Below are positions 55,782 through 64,000 of a stretch of 64,000 bases of DNA, one piece after another (within the stretch, counting starts at the first letter, position 1; every line of letters begins with the position of its first letter). The position numbers and the translations under genes are program-made. The notes below the pieces were generated by a model. The model did no database searches, was not told where the DNA came from, and was given only the letters and a program-made list of their open reading frames with translations. Source of the stretch: Sva-07 sp963698565 (GTDB lineage Bacteria > Actinomycetota > Acidimicrobiia > Acidimicrobiales > Ilumatobacteraceae); contig CAVORH010000010.1 of assembly GCA_963698565.1 (NCBI GenBank), forward strand, positions 21,966 through 85,965. Reading direction: 5' to 3'.

Positions 55782-57221
55782 ATGAGCGATGACCGCAGGC
55801 AGGGCGACGACGCCGATGCAGCCTCTCGGCGGCGGCCGGGTTCGTTCGAGTCCGAGATGGACTCGTTCGATCCGGAGGAGTTCGGCGGGCCGCTGTTCGG
55901 TGCGACCACCGAGCAGCCGGTCACCTCGTTCGACGACGATGCCGCGCGGGAGCGGCTGAGCTTCGGCCCCGACGACACCGGATCGCTGCCCCACTGGACC
56001 GATCCGCCCACGGGCGAGATCCCGAAGATCCCCGTTGCCGAACAGCCGGAGAGCCCGACGGATGATCTCGACGTGTGGTCGTCGTTCGCGTCCGATCCGG
56101 CTCCGGCGATCGACGTTGCCGAGGCGCCCAAGGATCCGACTGGCGAACTGACCTGGCACGACGACGAGCGCGTCGTCGACGAGGCGCCCGATGCGCTCAC
56201 GTCGGGGCGCATCGCCGCGGTTCCCCCGGCCGAGGCAACCGAGCCGGCTCGGCGTGAACCCGCTCGCATCACGATCGGCACCGATCCGTCCGGGATGCCG
56301 CGCCGACCCGATCCGAAGCGCCGTGGCGGCTCCCCCCAGCGTCCGCCGAGCGCCGGAGGGACCGCACCGGCCGCGGACGGCCGCAACCTACCCGTTGCGG
56401 TGGCGAGCGGTCTCGTGCTCGCTGCGGTGTTCCTCGCGCTGTCGATGTGGCGTCCGGCGGCGGTCGTCGCGTTCGTCACCCTCGCGCTCGGAGTCGCGGC
56501 GCTCGAGTACTTCTCCCGCGTCACCGACAAGGGCTACCGCCCCGCGGTCGCGGCCGGGATCGCTGGGTGTGTTGCGGCACCCCTCGCCGCCTACTGGGTC
56601 GGCGACAGTGCGCTTCCGTTGGTGATCGCCTTCGCGTTCTTCGCGGGAGCGATCGGTTTCATCGGTGCCGACTCGATCGAATCCGGCCCGATGCCGAACA
56701 TGGCGATCACGATGCTCGGTGTCGTCTGGATCGGTGTGCTCGGAGCGTTCGGTGCCTTGATCCTGCGCTGGTCGACCTTCGGGTCCGGCACGCCGTGGGG
56801 GACCGACACCCTCGTGCTGATCGCGATCGGTGTCGTGGCCAACGATGTCGGTGCCTACTTCCTGGGGTCCGCCATCGGCAAGACGCCACTGCGGCCGTGG
56901 ATCAGCCCCAACAAGTCCCTCGAGGGCCTGCTCGGTGGCACCGCGCTGACGCTGATCGTGATGCTGCTGATCGGGATCCAGGAGTTCAGCGACACCTGGT
57001 CCAGCACCAGCCACCTCCTGATGTTGGGCATCGTGATCTCGATCTTCGCTCCGCTCGGTGACCTGACCGAGTCGATGTTCAAGCGCAACCTCGACGTGAA
57101 GGACTTCGGCGCGGTCATCCGCGGTCACGGTGGTGTGCTCGATCGTTTCGACGGATTCCTGTTCGTGATGCCGGCTGTCTACTACCTCATGTTGGTGGTC
57201 GAGCCGTGGACGGCGCTCTGA
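55782..57221 (+). CDS. cdsA: phosphatidate cytidylyltransferase with long acidic N-terminus
   Basis: Makes CDP-diacylglycerol for phospholipids. 479 residues; the membrane enzyme (about 270 residues) is preceded by about 200 soluble residues rich in Asp/Glu/Pro with motifs such as LPHWTDPPTGEIPKI. The signature SMFKRNLDVKDFGAVIRGHGG plus VLDRFDGFLF lies near the C-terminus, residues 425-450. Overlaps dxr by 16 bases. The extended N-terminus is unusual compared with E. coli CdsA. Confidence 0.95.
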   Translation: MSDDRRQGDDADAASRRRPGSFESEMDSFDPEEFGGPLFGATTEQPVTSFDDDAARERLSFGPDDTGSLPHWTDPPTGEIPKIPVAEQPESPTDDLDVWSSFASDPAPAIDVAEAPKDPTGELTWHDDERVVDEAPDALTSGRIAAVPPAEATEPARREPARITIGTDPSGMPRRPDPKRRGGSPQRPPSAGGTAPAADGRNLPVAVASGLVLAAVFLALSMWRPAAVVAFVTLALGVAALEYFSRVTDKGYRPAVAAGIAGCVAAPLAAYWVGDSALPLVIAFAFFAGAIGFIGADSIESGPMPNMAITMLGVVWIGVLGAFGALILRWSTFGSGTPWGTDTLVLIAIGVVANDVGAYFLGSAIGKTPLRPWISPNKSLEGLLGGTALTLIVMLLIGIQEFSDTWSSTSHLLMLGIVISIFAPLGDLTESMFKRNLDVKDFGAVIRGHGGVLDRFDGFLFVMPAVYYLMLVVEPWTAL

Positions 57222-58366
57222 CCCGGGTCGCCATCGCCGGCTCGTCCGGCTCGATCGGCACGCAGACACTCGACGTGGTGCGCGCCGAGAACGATCGGTT
57301 GCCCGGTTCCTACGACGTCGTCGCGCTGGCGGTCGGCGCATCAGCGGAGGCGGTCATCGAGCAGGCACAGGAGTTCCGGCCTGCCGTGGTTGCTGTCGCT
57401 GATCCGTCGGCCAGGCGACTGGTTGCCGACGCGCTCCCGGGTGTCGAGGTGGTGGCCGAACTCGCCGCCGTCGTCGAGCCGGCAGACGTCGTCGTCAACG
57501 GGGTGGTCGGCTTCGCCGGGCTCGACATCACGATCGAGACGCTGCGAGCGGGCAAACGACTGGCACTCGCCAACAAGGAGAGCCTGATCGCCGCCGGACC
57601 GGTGGTACAGCCGCTGCGCGACACGCCGGGAGCGGAGTTGGTGCCGGTCGACAGTGAGCACTGCGCGCTGCACCAGTGTCTGCGCTCGTCGGTCGATGCC
57701 GGCCGCGAGGTCTCACGGTTGTTGCTGACGGCCAGCGGCGGCCCGTTCCGGGGCAGGAGCGCTGCCGAACTGGCCGAGGTCACCGTCGAAGCGGCCCTTG
57801 CGCACCCCACCTGGAGCATGGGTCCGAAGATCACCGTCGACTCCAGCACGCTGATGAACAAGGGGTTGGAGGTCATCGAGGCGCACGAGCTGTACGGAAC
57901 CCCCTACGACGACATCGACGTGGTGGTGCACCCCCAGTCGATCATCCACTCGATGGTGGAGTTCAGCGACGGCTCGACGATCGCGCAGCTCAGCCTGCCC
58001 GACATGCGGCTGCCGATCGGCTATGCGCTCGGGTATCCCGATCGCATCGGGAGCCCGTTCGGCCGGATCGACTGGGCGGAGCTGGCCCGTCTCGACTTCG
58101 AGCCGCCGGATCGGGCCACGTTCCGGTGCCTCGACCTCGCCTACCAGGCCGGACGCGCCGGCGGTACCGCCCCAGCGTGGTTGAGCGCCGCCAACGAGGT
58201 GGCCGTTGACGCGTTCTTGGCAGGGAACTTGCGATGGAATGAGATCCCTGACGTGTGTGTTGAGGTACTTGCGATGCATGATGGTGCAACCCCCCACACC
58301 GTCGAGGACGTGATCGAGGCCGACGCTCAGGCTCGGCGGGTCGCCACTCGACTTCTTCCGAGATGA
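57206..58366 (+). CDS. dxr: 1-deoxy-D-xylulose 5-phosphate reductoisomerase
   Basis: Second step of the MEP isoprenoid pathway. 386 residues. VAIAGSSGSIGTQTLDVVRA NADPH loop, LANKESLIAAGP, VDSEHCALHQCL, LTASGGPFRGRS, STLMNKGLEVIEAHELYG (split over the metal site) and HPQSIIHSMVEFSDGS are all conserved. GTG start lies inside cdsA. Confidence 0.96.
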   Translation: MDGALTRVAIAGSSGSIGTQTLDVVRAENDRLPGSYDVVALAVGASAEAVIEQAQEFRPAVVAVADPSARRLVADALPGVEVVAELAAVVEPADVVVNGVVGFAGLDITIETLRAGKRLALANKESLIAAGPVVQPLRDTPGAELVPVDSEHCALHQCLRSSVDAGREVSRLLLTASGGPFRGRSAAELAEVTVEAALAHPTWSMGPKITVDSSTLMNKGLEVIEAHELYGTPYDDIDVVVHPQSIIHSMVEFSDGSTIAQLSLPDMRLPIGYALGYPDRIGSPFGRIDWAELARLDFEPPDRATFRCLDLAYQAGRAGGTAPAWLSAANEVAVDAFLAGNLRWNEIPDVCVEVLAMHDGATPHTVEDVIEADAQARRVATRLLPR

Positions 58367-58379
58367 TGGTTCCGAGGAC

Positions 58380-59723
58380 ATGACCGACCAACTCACACCG
58401 ACCGACGATCGACGGGACGATGCGCCCGCGTTCGCACCACCCAGTCGGAGCGACCGGGTGAAGAGCGAGATCATGGCGGGCGGTTCGGTCACCGAACTGA
58501 ACGACGACGAACTGGCCAACGGCTGGTCGGGGTACCTGGCGATGGCCGTGATCCTCGGGCTGTTCGTGTGGTTGGCGTTCGTCAACATCTGGATCTTCGT
58601 CTTCGTGGTGGGCGTCGTGATCTCGATCTTCCTGCACGAACTCGGCCATTTCGCCACGGCCAAGTGGACCGGGATGAAGGCCACCCAGTTCTTCCTCTTC
58701 TTCGGCCCTCGCCTGTGGAGCTTCCGTCGCGGGGAGACCGAGTACGGCGTGCGGGCCCTCCCGCTCGGCGCCTTCGTTCGCATTGTCGGCATGAACCGGA
58801 TGGACGACGTCGACCCCGCTGACGAGGCACGGTCGTACCGCCAGGCGACGTTCCCGCGGCGTCTGCTGGTGATCAGCGCCGGCTCGATCATGCACATCCT
58901 CATTGCGATCGTGCTGCTCTTCGTCGTGTATTCGACCCAGGGGGAGATCACGGACCAGGACGAACCCCGGGTCATCGTCGGAGCTGCCGCACCCGAACTC
59001 CCGGCGTGGGGTGCCGGAATTCGCGCCGGTGACGAGATCGTCACGGTCGACGGCATCGCCGTGACATCGAACGTCGAACTGGGCGACACGGTCCGCAGCT
59101 TCGAGCCCGGCGATGTCGTCGACCTCGTGGTGATCCGCGACGGTGAGACGCTCACCATTCCTGTCGGACTGGGCGCGAACACCTCGGTCCCCGAGGACGA
59201 TCCGCTGTTCGGCTCGGCGCTGCTCGGCGTGCGCTCGGGGAGCCCGCCGCTCTACGAGCAGCACGGCATCGTCGGCTCCGCGGTCAACGCGGTCACCGAC
59301 GTCTTCCCGGTCAGTTGGGAGTCCACGAAGGGCATCGTGAAGGTGCTCAATCCGGTGAACCTCGTCAATCAGTTGACCGATGAAAACGCTGATCCGACTG
59401 CTCGCCCGACGACGGTCTACGGCATCGCCACGGTCTCCGACGACGTCGGGGAGTCCGGCGGGCTCGCCGGTGTGCTGTACATGTTGGCCATCCTCAACAT
59501 CTTCGTCGGGGTGTTCAACATGATGCCGCTGCTCCCGCTCGATGGCGGCCACGCTGCCATCGCGGTCTACGAGCGCATCCAGGAGAAGCGCCGCCACCTG
59601 ACCGGTCGCTACTTCGCCGACGTCGAACGGCTCATGCCGTTCGCGATGGGCGTGATCGTGGTGCTGGCGATGCTGATGTTCACCGGCCTGTACCTCGACA
59701 TCACCCGACCGATCCTCGGATAA
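58380..59723 (+). CDS. rseP: membrane-embedded site-2 metalloprotease (RseP/Rip1-like)
   Basis: 447 residues, four to five membrane helices. Zinc motif HELGHFATAKW (HELGH 86-90) in the first, PDZ domain in the middle (GAGIRAGDEIVTVDGIAVTS), and the second zinc ligand motif MMPLLPLDGGHAAIA near residue 385. It cleaves anti-sigma factors or other membrane proteins; Rip1 in mycobacteria is the relative in this order. It sits between dxr and ispG with no long gap. Confidence 0.93.
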   Translation: MTDQLTPTDDRRDDAPAFAPPSRSDRVKSEIMAGGSVTELNDDELANGWSGYLAMAVILGLFVWLAFVNIWIFVFVVGVVISIFLHELGHFATAKWTGMKATQFFLFFGPRLWSFRRGETEYGVRALPLGAFVRIVGMNRMDDVDPADEARSYRQATFPRRLLVISAGSIMHILIAIVLLFVVYSTQGEITDQDEPRVIVGAAAPELPAWGAGIRAGDEIVTVDGIAVTSNVELGDTVRSFEPGDVVDLVVIRDGETLTIPVGLGANTSVPEDDPLFGSALLGVRSGSPPLYEQHGIVGSAVNAVTDVFPVSWESTKGIVKVLNPVNLVNQLTDENADPTARPTTVYGIATVSDDVGESGGLAGVLYMLAILNIFVGVFNMMPLLPLDGGHAAIAVYERIQEKRRHLTGRYFADVERLMPFAMGVIVVLAMLMFTGLYLDITRPILG

Positions 59724-59733
59724 CACCCAGCTC

Positions 59734-60960
59734 GTGGACGTCTCCAGCTCGCTCGTTCCCCGCAAGCCAACCCGTCAGATCTCCGTCGGCAACGTCAAGG
59801 TGGGCGGCGACGCCCCGATCACGGTGCAGTCGATGACGATCACCAAGACCGCCGACGTCGAGGGCACGCTCCAGCAGATCTATGCCCTCGCGGCGGCTGG
59901 CGCAGACATCGTGCGCTGCACCTGCAACGAGACCGAGGCGGCCGAAGGTCTCGCGCAGATCGTGCCGCGGTCGCCGGTGCCGATCATCGCCGACATCCAC
60001 CACCAGTACAAGATGGCGCTCGCTGCGATGGAAGCCGGTGTGCAGGGGTTGCGCCTCAACCCGGGCAACATCCGCAAGCCCGAACACATCAAGGCGGTTG
60101 CCTCCGAGGCCCGCGACCGGGGCATCCCGATCCGCATCGGGGTCAACGCCGGCTCGCTCGACCCGTCGCTCTACGAGAAGTACGGCAGTGCCACGCCCGA
60201 GGCGATGGTCGAATCGGCCCAGCAGGAGATCGCCTACTTCGACGAGGTCGGCTTCGACGCGATCAAGATCTCGGTCAAGGCGTCGAGCGTGCCGCTGATG
60301 GTCGAGGCCTACCGCCAGCTGTCCGAGGTCACCGATCACCCGCTCCACCTCGGCGTCACCGAAGCCGGGCCTCCGCCCGGAGGGCTGATCAAGGCCACTG
60401 CGGGCATCGCCACGTTGCTGATGGAGGGCATCGGCGACACGATCCGCTACTCGCTCACCGCCGACCCGGTCGAGGAGGCTCGAGCCGGCCGCCAGCTGCT
60501 CGAGGCGCTCGGCCTGCGTGAGCGCAAGAACGTCGACCTGATCGCCTGCCCGTCGTGCGGGCGCGCCGAGGTCGACGTGATCGACGTCGCCAACCGGGCG
60601 ATGGCGGCCTTCGCCGACCGGGAGATCCCGCTGCAGATCGCCGTGATGGGCTGCGTCGTCAACGGTCCCGGCGAGGCCCGCGACGCCGACCTCGGCATCG
60701 CTGCGGGCAACAAGCGCGGTCACCTGTTCGTGAAGGGGCAGAACGTCGCCGTCGTCCCCGAGGACGAGATGGTCGACCAGCTCGTCGAGTGGGCCGAGTT
60801 CATCAACGACCACGGGGTCGAGGCTGCGCTCGCACGGGTCGACCTGGTGAAGGCCGCCCGCGAGGCCGAGAAGGATCGGGCCAAGCTCCTCGACGATCAG
60901 GGCGCCGACGCCAACCAGGCCACCGAGAAGATCGTCGAGATCCGCAAGACCACCCGCTGA
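59734..60960 (+). CDS. ispG: 4-hydroxy-3-methylbut-2-enyl diphosphate synthase
   Basis: Sixth MEP pathway step, a 4Fe-4S enzyme. 408 residues. ISVGNVKVGGDAPITVQSMT at the start, IADIHHQYKMALAAMEAGVQ in the TIM barrel, and the three cluster Cys at 272, 275 (CPSCGR) and 307 (VMGCVVNGPGEARDADLG). GTG 59734 chosen. C-terminal 50 residues are charged and helical. Confidence 0.96.
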   Translation: MDVSSSLVPRKPTRQISVGNVKVGGDAPITVQSMTITKTADVEGTLQQIYALAAAGADIVRCTCNETEAAEGLAQIVPRSPVPIIADIHHQYKMALAAMEAGVQGLRLNPGNIRKPEHIKAVASEARDRGIPIRIGVNAGSLDPSLYEKYGSATPEAMVESAQQEIAYFDEVGFDAIKISVKASSVPLMVEAYRQLSEVTDHPLHLGVTEAGPPPGGLIKATAGIATLLMEGIGDTIRYSLTADPVEEARAGRQLLEALGLRERKNVDLIACPSCGRAEVDVIDVANRAMAAFADREIPLQIAVMGCVVNGPGEARDADLGIAAGNKRGHLFVKGQNVAVVPEDEMVDQLVEWAEFINDHGVEAALARVDLVKAAREAEKDRAKLLDDQGADANQATEKIVEIRKTTR

Positions 60961-60962
60961 CC

Positions 60963-60993
60963 GTTACGCCAGGGGTCAGACCCCCGGCGTAAC
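60963..60993. repeat. intergenic GGGGTC-palindrome, copy 3
   Basis: GTTACGCC-a-GGGGTC-a-GACCCC-c-GGCGTAAC. It fills the 35-base gap between convergent ispG and manA and could terminate both; the core matches copy 1 exactly. Confidence 0.65.
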
Positions 60994-60995
60994 AG

Positions 60996-61970
60996 TCACG
61001 TCGTGACGACGAACGTGGGAACGTCGGGGGAGAGGGTGCTGCCGGGCGGAAGGTAGAACGACCGTCCGTCCAGGCCGACGGTCAGTTCGTGGCCGATCGA
61101 GGTGTGGGTGTGGCCGGGCTCCACACGCACGAGCGTGCAGCCGGCCTCCGGGAGCGGATACCGCCCGGTGCGCCTGGCGTTGGCCATGATCGGCTGTGCC
61201 AGCGGCGTCGGGTCGAGGATGCGGAGCAGTTCGTCGACGTCGACGTGCTTGACGGTGAGCCCGCCCCGGACGACGTTGTCGCTGGCGCCCATCAACTCGA
61301 CGCCGGCGCCGCTCAAGTAGGCGTGCAGGTTGCCGGCGGTGAGATGGAGCGCCTCGCCGGGCTGCAACGTCACCCGGTTGAGCAGCAACGTGATGATCGT
61401 GCTCGGATCGTCGGGGTAGCGGGCAGCGAGCGAGGTGACGAGGGTTGCTTCGGGGCGGCTGCTGCGAGCACAGGCGACGATCGTCGGACGAGGATCGAAT
61501 CGGCCCCGGGAGATCGCCTCGATCGTGGCCGCGACACCGTCGGATCGCAAGGTCCTTGCCAGGCCGTCGGCTCCGAGGGCTCCGAGCAGGGTGAGTGTTG
61601 CGCCGACCGGTCGGATGCCGCAGAGCGCATCGAACCGGGTGAGGGCGCACAGGAGTTCCGGCTTGGCACGGTTGTCGGGGTACACACTGCGGGCGAAGCC
61701 GTCGATCGCCTGGCTGGTCGTCGGGTGGACCTGGAGCGACAGTGGCTGTGCGGCCGCGAGGACCTTGAGGAGGTACGGGAGGTCACCGGTGAGTTCGCTG
61801 AGGGGTCGGCCGTCCTCGGTCGTCGCCGGGCCCGCCGGGTGGGTGCCCAACCAGAGTTCGGCCCAGGGTTGACCGTCGGCGGTCTCGCCGAGCAGCTCGG
61901 GGATGAACGTCGGGTCGCCCCACTCGTAGTGCTGAACGACGCCGCGGACGGCGATCGGCCGTGTCGACAC
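60996..61970 (-). CDS. manA: mannose-6-phosphate isomerase, class I
   Basis: 324 residues. Interconverts mannose 6-phosphate and fructose 6-phosphate for cell-wall glycans. IAVRGVVQHYEWGDPTFIPEL, LPYLLKVLAAAQPLSLQVHP (Gln and His zinc ligands), FDALCGIRP, and LHLTAGNLHAYLSGAGVELM with NVVRGGLTVKHVD are conserved. Stop lies at the palindrome. Confidence 0.94.
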   Translation of the reverse strand: MSTRPIAVRGVVQHYEWGDPTFIPELLGETADGQPWAELWLGTHPAGPATTEDGRPLSELTGDLPYLLKVLAAAQPLSLQVHPTTSQAIDGFARSVYPDNRAKPELLCALTRFDALCGIRPVGATLTLLGALGADGLARTLRSDGVAATIEAISRGRFDPRPTIVACARSSRPEATLVTSLAARYPDDPSTIITLLLNRVTLQPGEALHLTAGNLHAYLSGAGVELMGASDNVVRGGLTVKHVDVDELLRILDPTPLAQPIMANARRTGRYPLPEAGCTLVRVEPGHTHTSIGHELTVGLDGRSFYLPPGSTLSPDVPTFVVTT

Positions 61971-61973
61971 GAG

Positions 61974-62601
61974 TCAGAGTCCGAGTTCGGCGGCGCGTTC
62001 GAGGACGCCGGCCCGTTCCGCGCCGATGGTGGTGGAATCGCCGTGGCCGGTGTGGACCACGGTGTGATCGGGCAGTGCGAGGAGCGTGTCGCGGATCGAG
62101 CGCAGGATCGTCGGCTCGTCGCTGAAGCTGCGGCCGGTGGCGCCCGGCCCGCCACAGAACAGCGTGTCGCCGCTGAAGACGACCCCGGACGCGGCGTCGT
62201 GGAAGCTGCAGCAGCCGGGGGAGTGTCCGGGGGTGTGCAGGACGGTGAGCTCGTGATCGGAGACCTGCAGTGGCGTTCCGGGCGTGAGATCTCGGTCGGG
62301 CGCAGGCGTCCGGCCAGACCACGTCCCACAGCATCCGGTCGTCGGGGTGCAGCAGGATCGGGGCGTCGACCGCATCACGGAGCGGCACGGCGGCGTTGAT
62401 GTGGTCGTTGTGTCCGTGGGTGAGCACGATCGCCCGCACGCGCCGACCGTTGATCGCCGACACGATCGTCTCGTGGTCGTGCGCCGCATCGAACACGACG
62501 ACCTCGCGGTCGTCGCCGACGATCCAGATGTTGTTGGTGACCTCCCACTCGCCGCCGTCGAGCGCGAAGATCCCGTCGGTGGTGACCAGTTCGATTGCCA
62601 T
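61974..62601 (-). pseudogene. metallo-beta-lactamase-fold hydrolase with one extra base
   Basis: Two frames hold one protein of 208 residues. The first reads MAIELVTTDGIFALDGG through LTHGHNDHINAAVPLRD to WPDA near 62305; the second reads PDRDLTPGTPLQVSDHEL, HTPGHSPGCCSFHD, VFSGDTLFCGGPG and VVHTGHGDSTT to the stop at 61974. Removing one base at about 62304 joins them perfectly. The HxHxDH, later His, Asp and last His of the metal site are all present, so the enzyme was recently intact. It follows the mycothiol formaldehyde dehydrogenase, as the MBL gene Rv2260 follows mscR. Confidence 0.78.
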
Positions 62602-62614
62602 CAGATGCGTCCCA

Positions 62615-63701
62615 TCAGAACACGACCACGCTGCGGAGCACCTCGCCGCGCTCCATCTTGTGGAACGCCTCCTCGACGCCGTCGAGGCCGATCGTCTCCG
62701 ACACGAAGCCGTCGAGATCGAGCCGACCCTGGAGGTAGAGGTCGATCAGCATCGGGAAGTCGCGCGACGGCAGGCAGTCGCCGTACCACGACGACTTGAG
62801 CGAACCGCCACGGCCGAACACGTCGATGAACGGCAGCTCCAGCGTCATCTCCGGGTTCGGGACGCCGACGAGCACGACGGTGCCGGCGAGGTCGCGGGCC
62901 TCGAAGGCCTGCTTGTACACCTCGGGATGGCCGATCGCCTCGATGCACACGTCGGCACCGAAGCCGCCGGTGACCGAGCGGATGAACTCGACCGGGTCGG
63001 TCTCCTTCGAGTTGCACACGTGCGTGGCGCCGAAGCCCTTGGCCCACTCGAGCTTGCGGTCGTCGATGTCGACGCCGATGATCGTCGAGGCTCCGGCGAG
63101 CCGGGCGCCGGCGATCGCCGCGTCGCCCACGCCGCCGCAACCGAACACGGCGACCGATCTGGCCGCGGGTGACGCCAGCGGTGTTGAGCGCCGCGCCGAT
63201 GCCGGCCATCACCCCGCAACCGAGCAGGCCGGCGGCGGCCGGTGATGCCGCCGGGTCGACCTTGGTGCACTGTCCGGCGGCGACGAGCGTCTTGTCGCAG
63301 AACGCCCCGATGCCCAGCGCCGGGGACAGCTCGGTGCCGTCGGTGAGCGTCATCTTCTGGGTGGCGTTGTGGGTGTCGAAGCAGTACTGCGGCTGACCGC
63401 GGCGGCACGCCCGGCAGTTGCCGCACACCGCCCGCCAGTTGAGGATCACGTAGTCGCCCGGCGCCACGTCGGTGACGCCGTCGCCGACCGACTCGACGAC
63501 ACCGGCGGCCTCGTGGCCGAGCAGGAACGGGAAGTCGTCGTTGATGCCACCCTCCCGGTAGTGCAGGTCGGTGTGGCAGACGCCGCACGCCTGGATCGCC
63601 ACCACCGCCTCGCCGGGCCCGGGATCGGGGATGACGATCGTCTCCATCGTCACGGGGGCGCCCTTCGCGCGGGCGATGATTCCACGAACCTCTTGACTCA
63701 T
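62615..63701 (-). pseudogene. mscR: mycothiol-dependent formaldehyde dehydrogenase, one extra base
   Basis: Zinc alcohol dehydrogenase that oxidises S-hydroxymethyl-mycothiol. ATG 63701 begins VRGIIARAKGAPVTMETI; QACGVCHTDLHYREGGINDD, FLLGHEAAGVVESVGDGV, and the structural-zinc Cys set NCRACRRGQPQYC are conserved. At about 63158 one extra base shifts the frame; after it SVAVFGCGGVGDAAIAGARL, KSSWYGDCLPSRDFPMLIDL and the C-terminus continue to 62615. Corrected length 361 residues, the family norm. Decay or sequencing error. Confidence 0.8.
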
Positions 63702-63774
63702 GCGGGCGACCGTAGCGCGCAGAATTCGACGTCGGGGTGTGGAACCGTGTGCCGATGGGAATCGTCCAACTGCC

Positions 63775-64000
63775 ATGACCAAGCGATGGATCCCATTCTT
63801 CCTGGCCGTGTCCGTACTCGGCGTGGCCGCGTGCGGCAGCGACGGCGAGGGGGCCTCCTCGCCGAGTTCGGACTCGACGTTGCCCGCAGTGGATGCCAGT
63901 GTCCCGGCCGACGGCTACTCCCATCCGACGGGCGCCGACGACGTGGTCGTCTCGTACGCCGAAGTCGGTGGATTCACCACCCGGGAGTTCGCCTTCCGGC
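63775..64000 (+). CDS. lipoprotein precursor, 3' partial
   Basis: ATG 63775 starts KRWIPFFLAVSVLGVAACGSDG, a lipoprotein signal with lipobox GVAAC (Cys at residue 20), then a Ser/Pro-rich linker and DDVVVSYAEVGGF, where the window ends. The frame has no stop to 64000. Divergent from the formaldehyde dehydrogenase. Function unknown. Confidence 0.7.
   Translation, partial: MTKRWIPFFLAVSVLGVAACGSDGEGASSPSSDSTLPAVDASVPADGYSHPTGADDVVVSYAEVGGFTTREFAFR

Overview
The window is GC-rich throughout and codes like an actinobacterium. Three things point to an acidimicrobial (Ilumatobacter-like) lineage: mycothiol-type formaldehyde dehydrogenase, a WhiG-type sigma factor, and the gene blocks mec-cysM/murI-rph-rdgB and yifB-dprA-xerC-whiG-rpsB-tsf-pyrH-frr-cdsA-dxr-rseP-ispG, whose order matches actinobacterial chromosomes such as Mycobacterium tuberculosis (roughly Rv1334-Rv1341 and Rv2868c-Rv2897c). 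The genus is an inference.

Layout. 1-7.9 kb: a 5'-truncated P1B-5 metal ATPase fused to a hemerythrin domain, an SDR, a DinB-like protein, a small zinc-ribbon protein, a medium-chain reductase facing a TetR gene that has lost its DNA-binding domain, a DUF2568 membrane protein, and glycogen-type glycosyltransferase glgM. 8-15.3 kb is an accessory stretch rich in decay: MarR faces an operon with a truncated flavin reductase, a DMT exporter, a DUF4386 protein, a second reductase, a frameshifted unknown gene, an SDR fragment and a VOC protein; then a decayed DUF6933 copy and an extradiol-dioxygenase-like VOC protein. 15.3-21.1 kb: a three-gene membrane operon opposite a MalT/LuxR-type regulator, an intact DUF6933 gene and a class II Fic AMP-transferase behind a palindrome. 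21.1-25.7 kb: the 3' end of ssrA (tmRNA, minus strand) carries an inserted IS481-family element and repeated fragments of the ssrA end; an HNH/DUF222 gene and smpB follow, so tmRNA and its partner protein are neighbours. 25.7-36.2 kb: hydrolases, Mec metalloprotease, cysM (no cysO between them), secreted proteins, murI, rph, rdgB, an EEP-family phosphodiesterase and an odd tRNA-Leu(UAG) with a short variable loop. 36.2-47 kb: a HerA-like ATPase, DUF2461, two adjacent fold-type II PLP enzymes, a large secreted Thr-rich protein, a membrane protein and clpP. 47-61 kb: the conserved DNA uptake/recombination, sporulation-type sigma, ribosome, nucleotide, phospholipid and MEP isoprenoid genes. 61-64 kb: manA, a metallo-beta-lactamase-fold gene and mycothiol-dependent formaldehyde dehydrogenase, the last two each carrying one extra base, and the start of a lipoprotein gene.

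Functional links: SmpB and tmRNA form the trans-translation pair and ClpP may degrade its tagged products; RpsB, Tsf and Frr serve translation; Dxr and IspG are two steps of the MEP pathway; RseP could be a membrane stress protease; the metallo-hydrolase and formaldehyde dehydrogenase probably form a detoxification pair. The most unusual items are the ssrA-end insertion site, the tmRNA tag reading frame, the tRNA-Leu without a long variable arm, the HTH-less TetR with intact operators and the DUF6933/Fic locus. Several single-base frameshifts may be real decay or sequencing errors; I cannot tell from the sequence alone.
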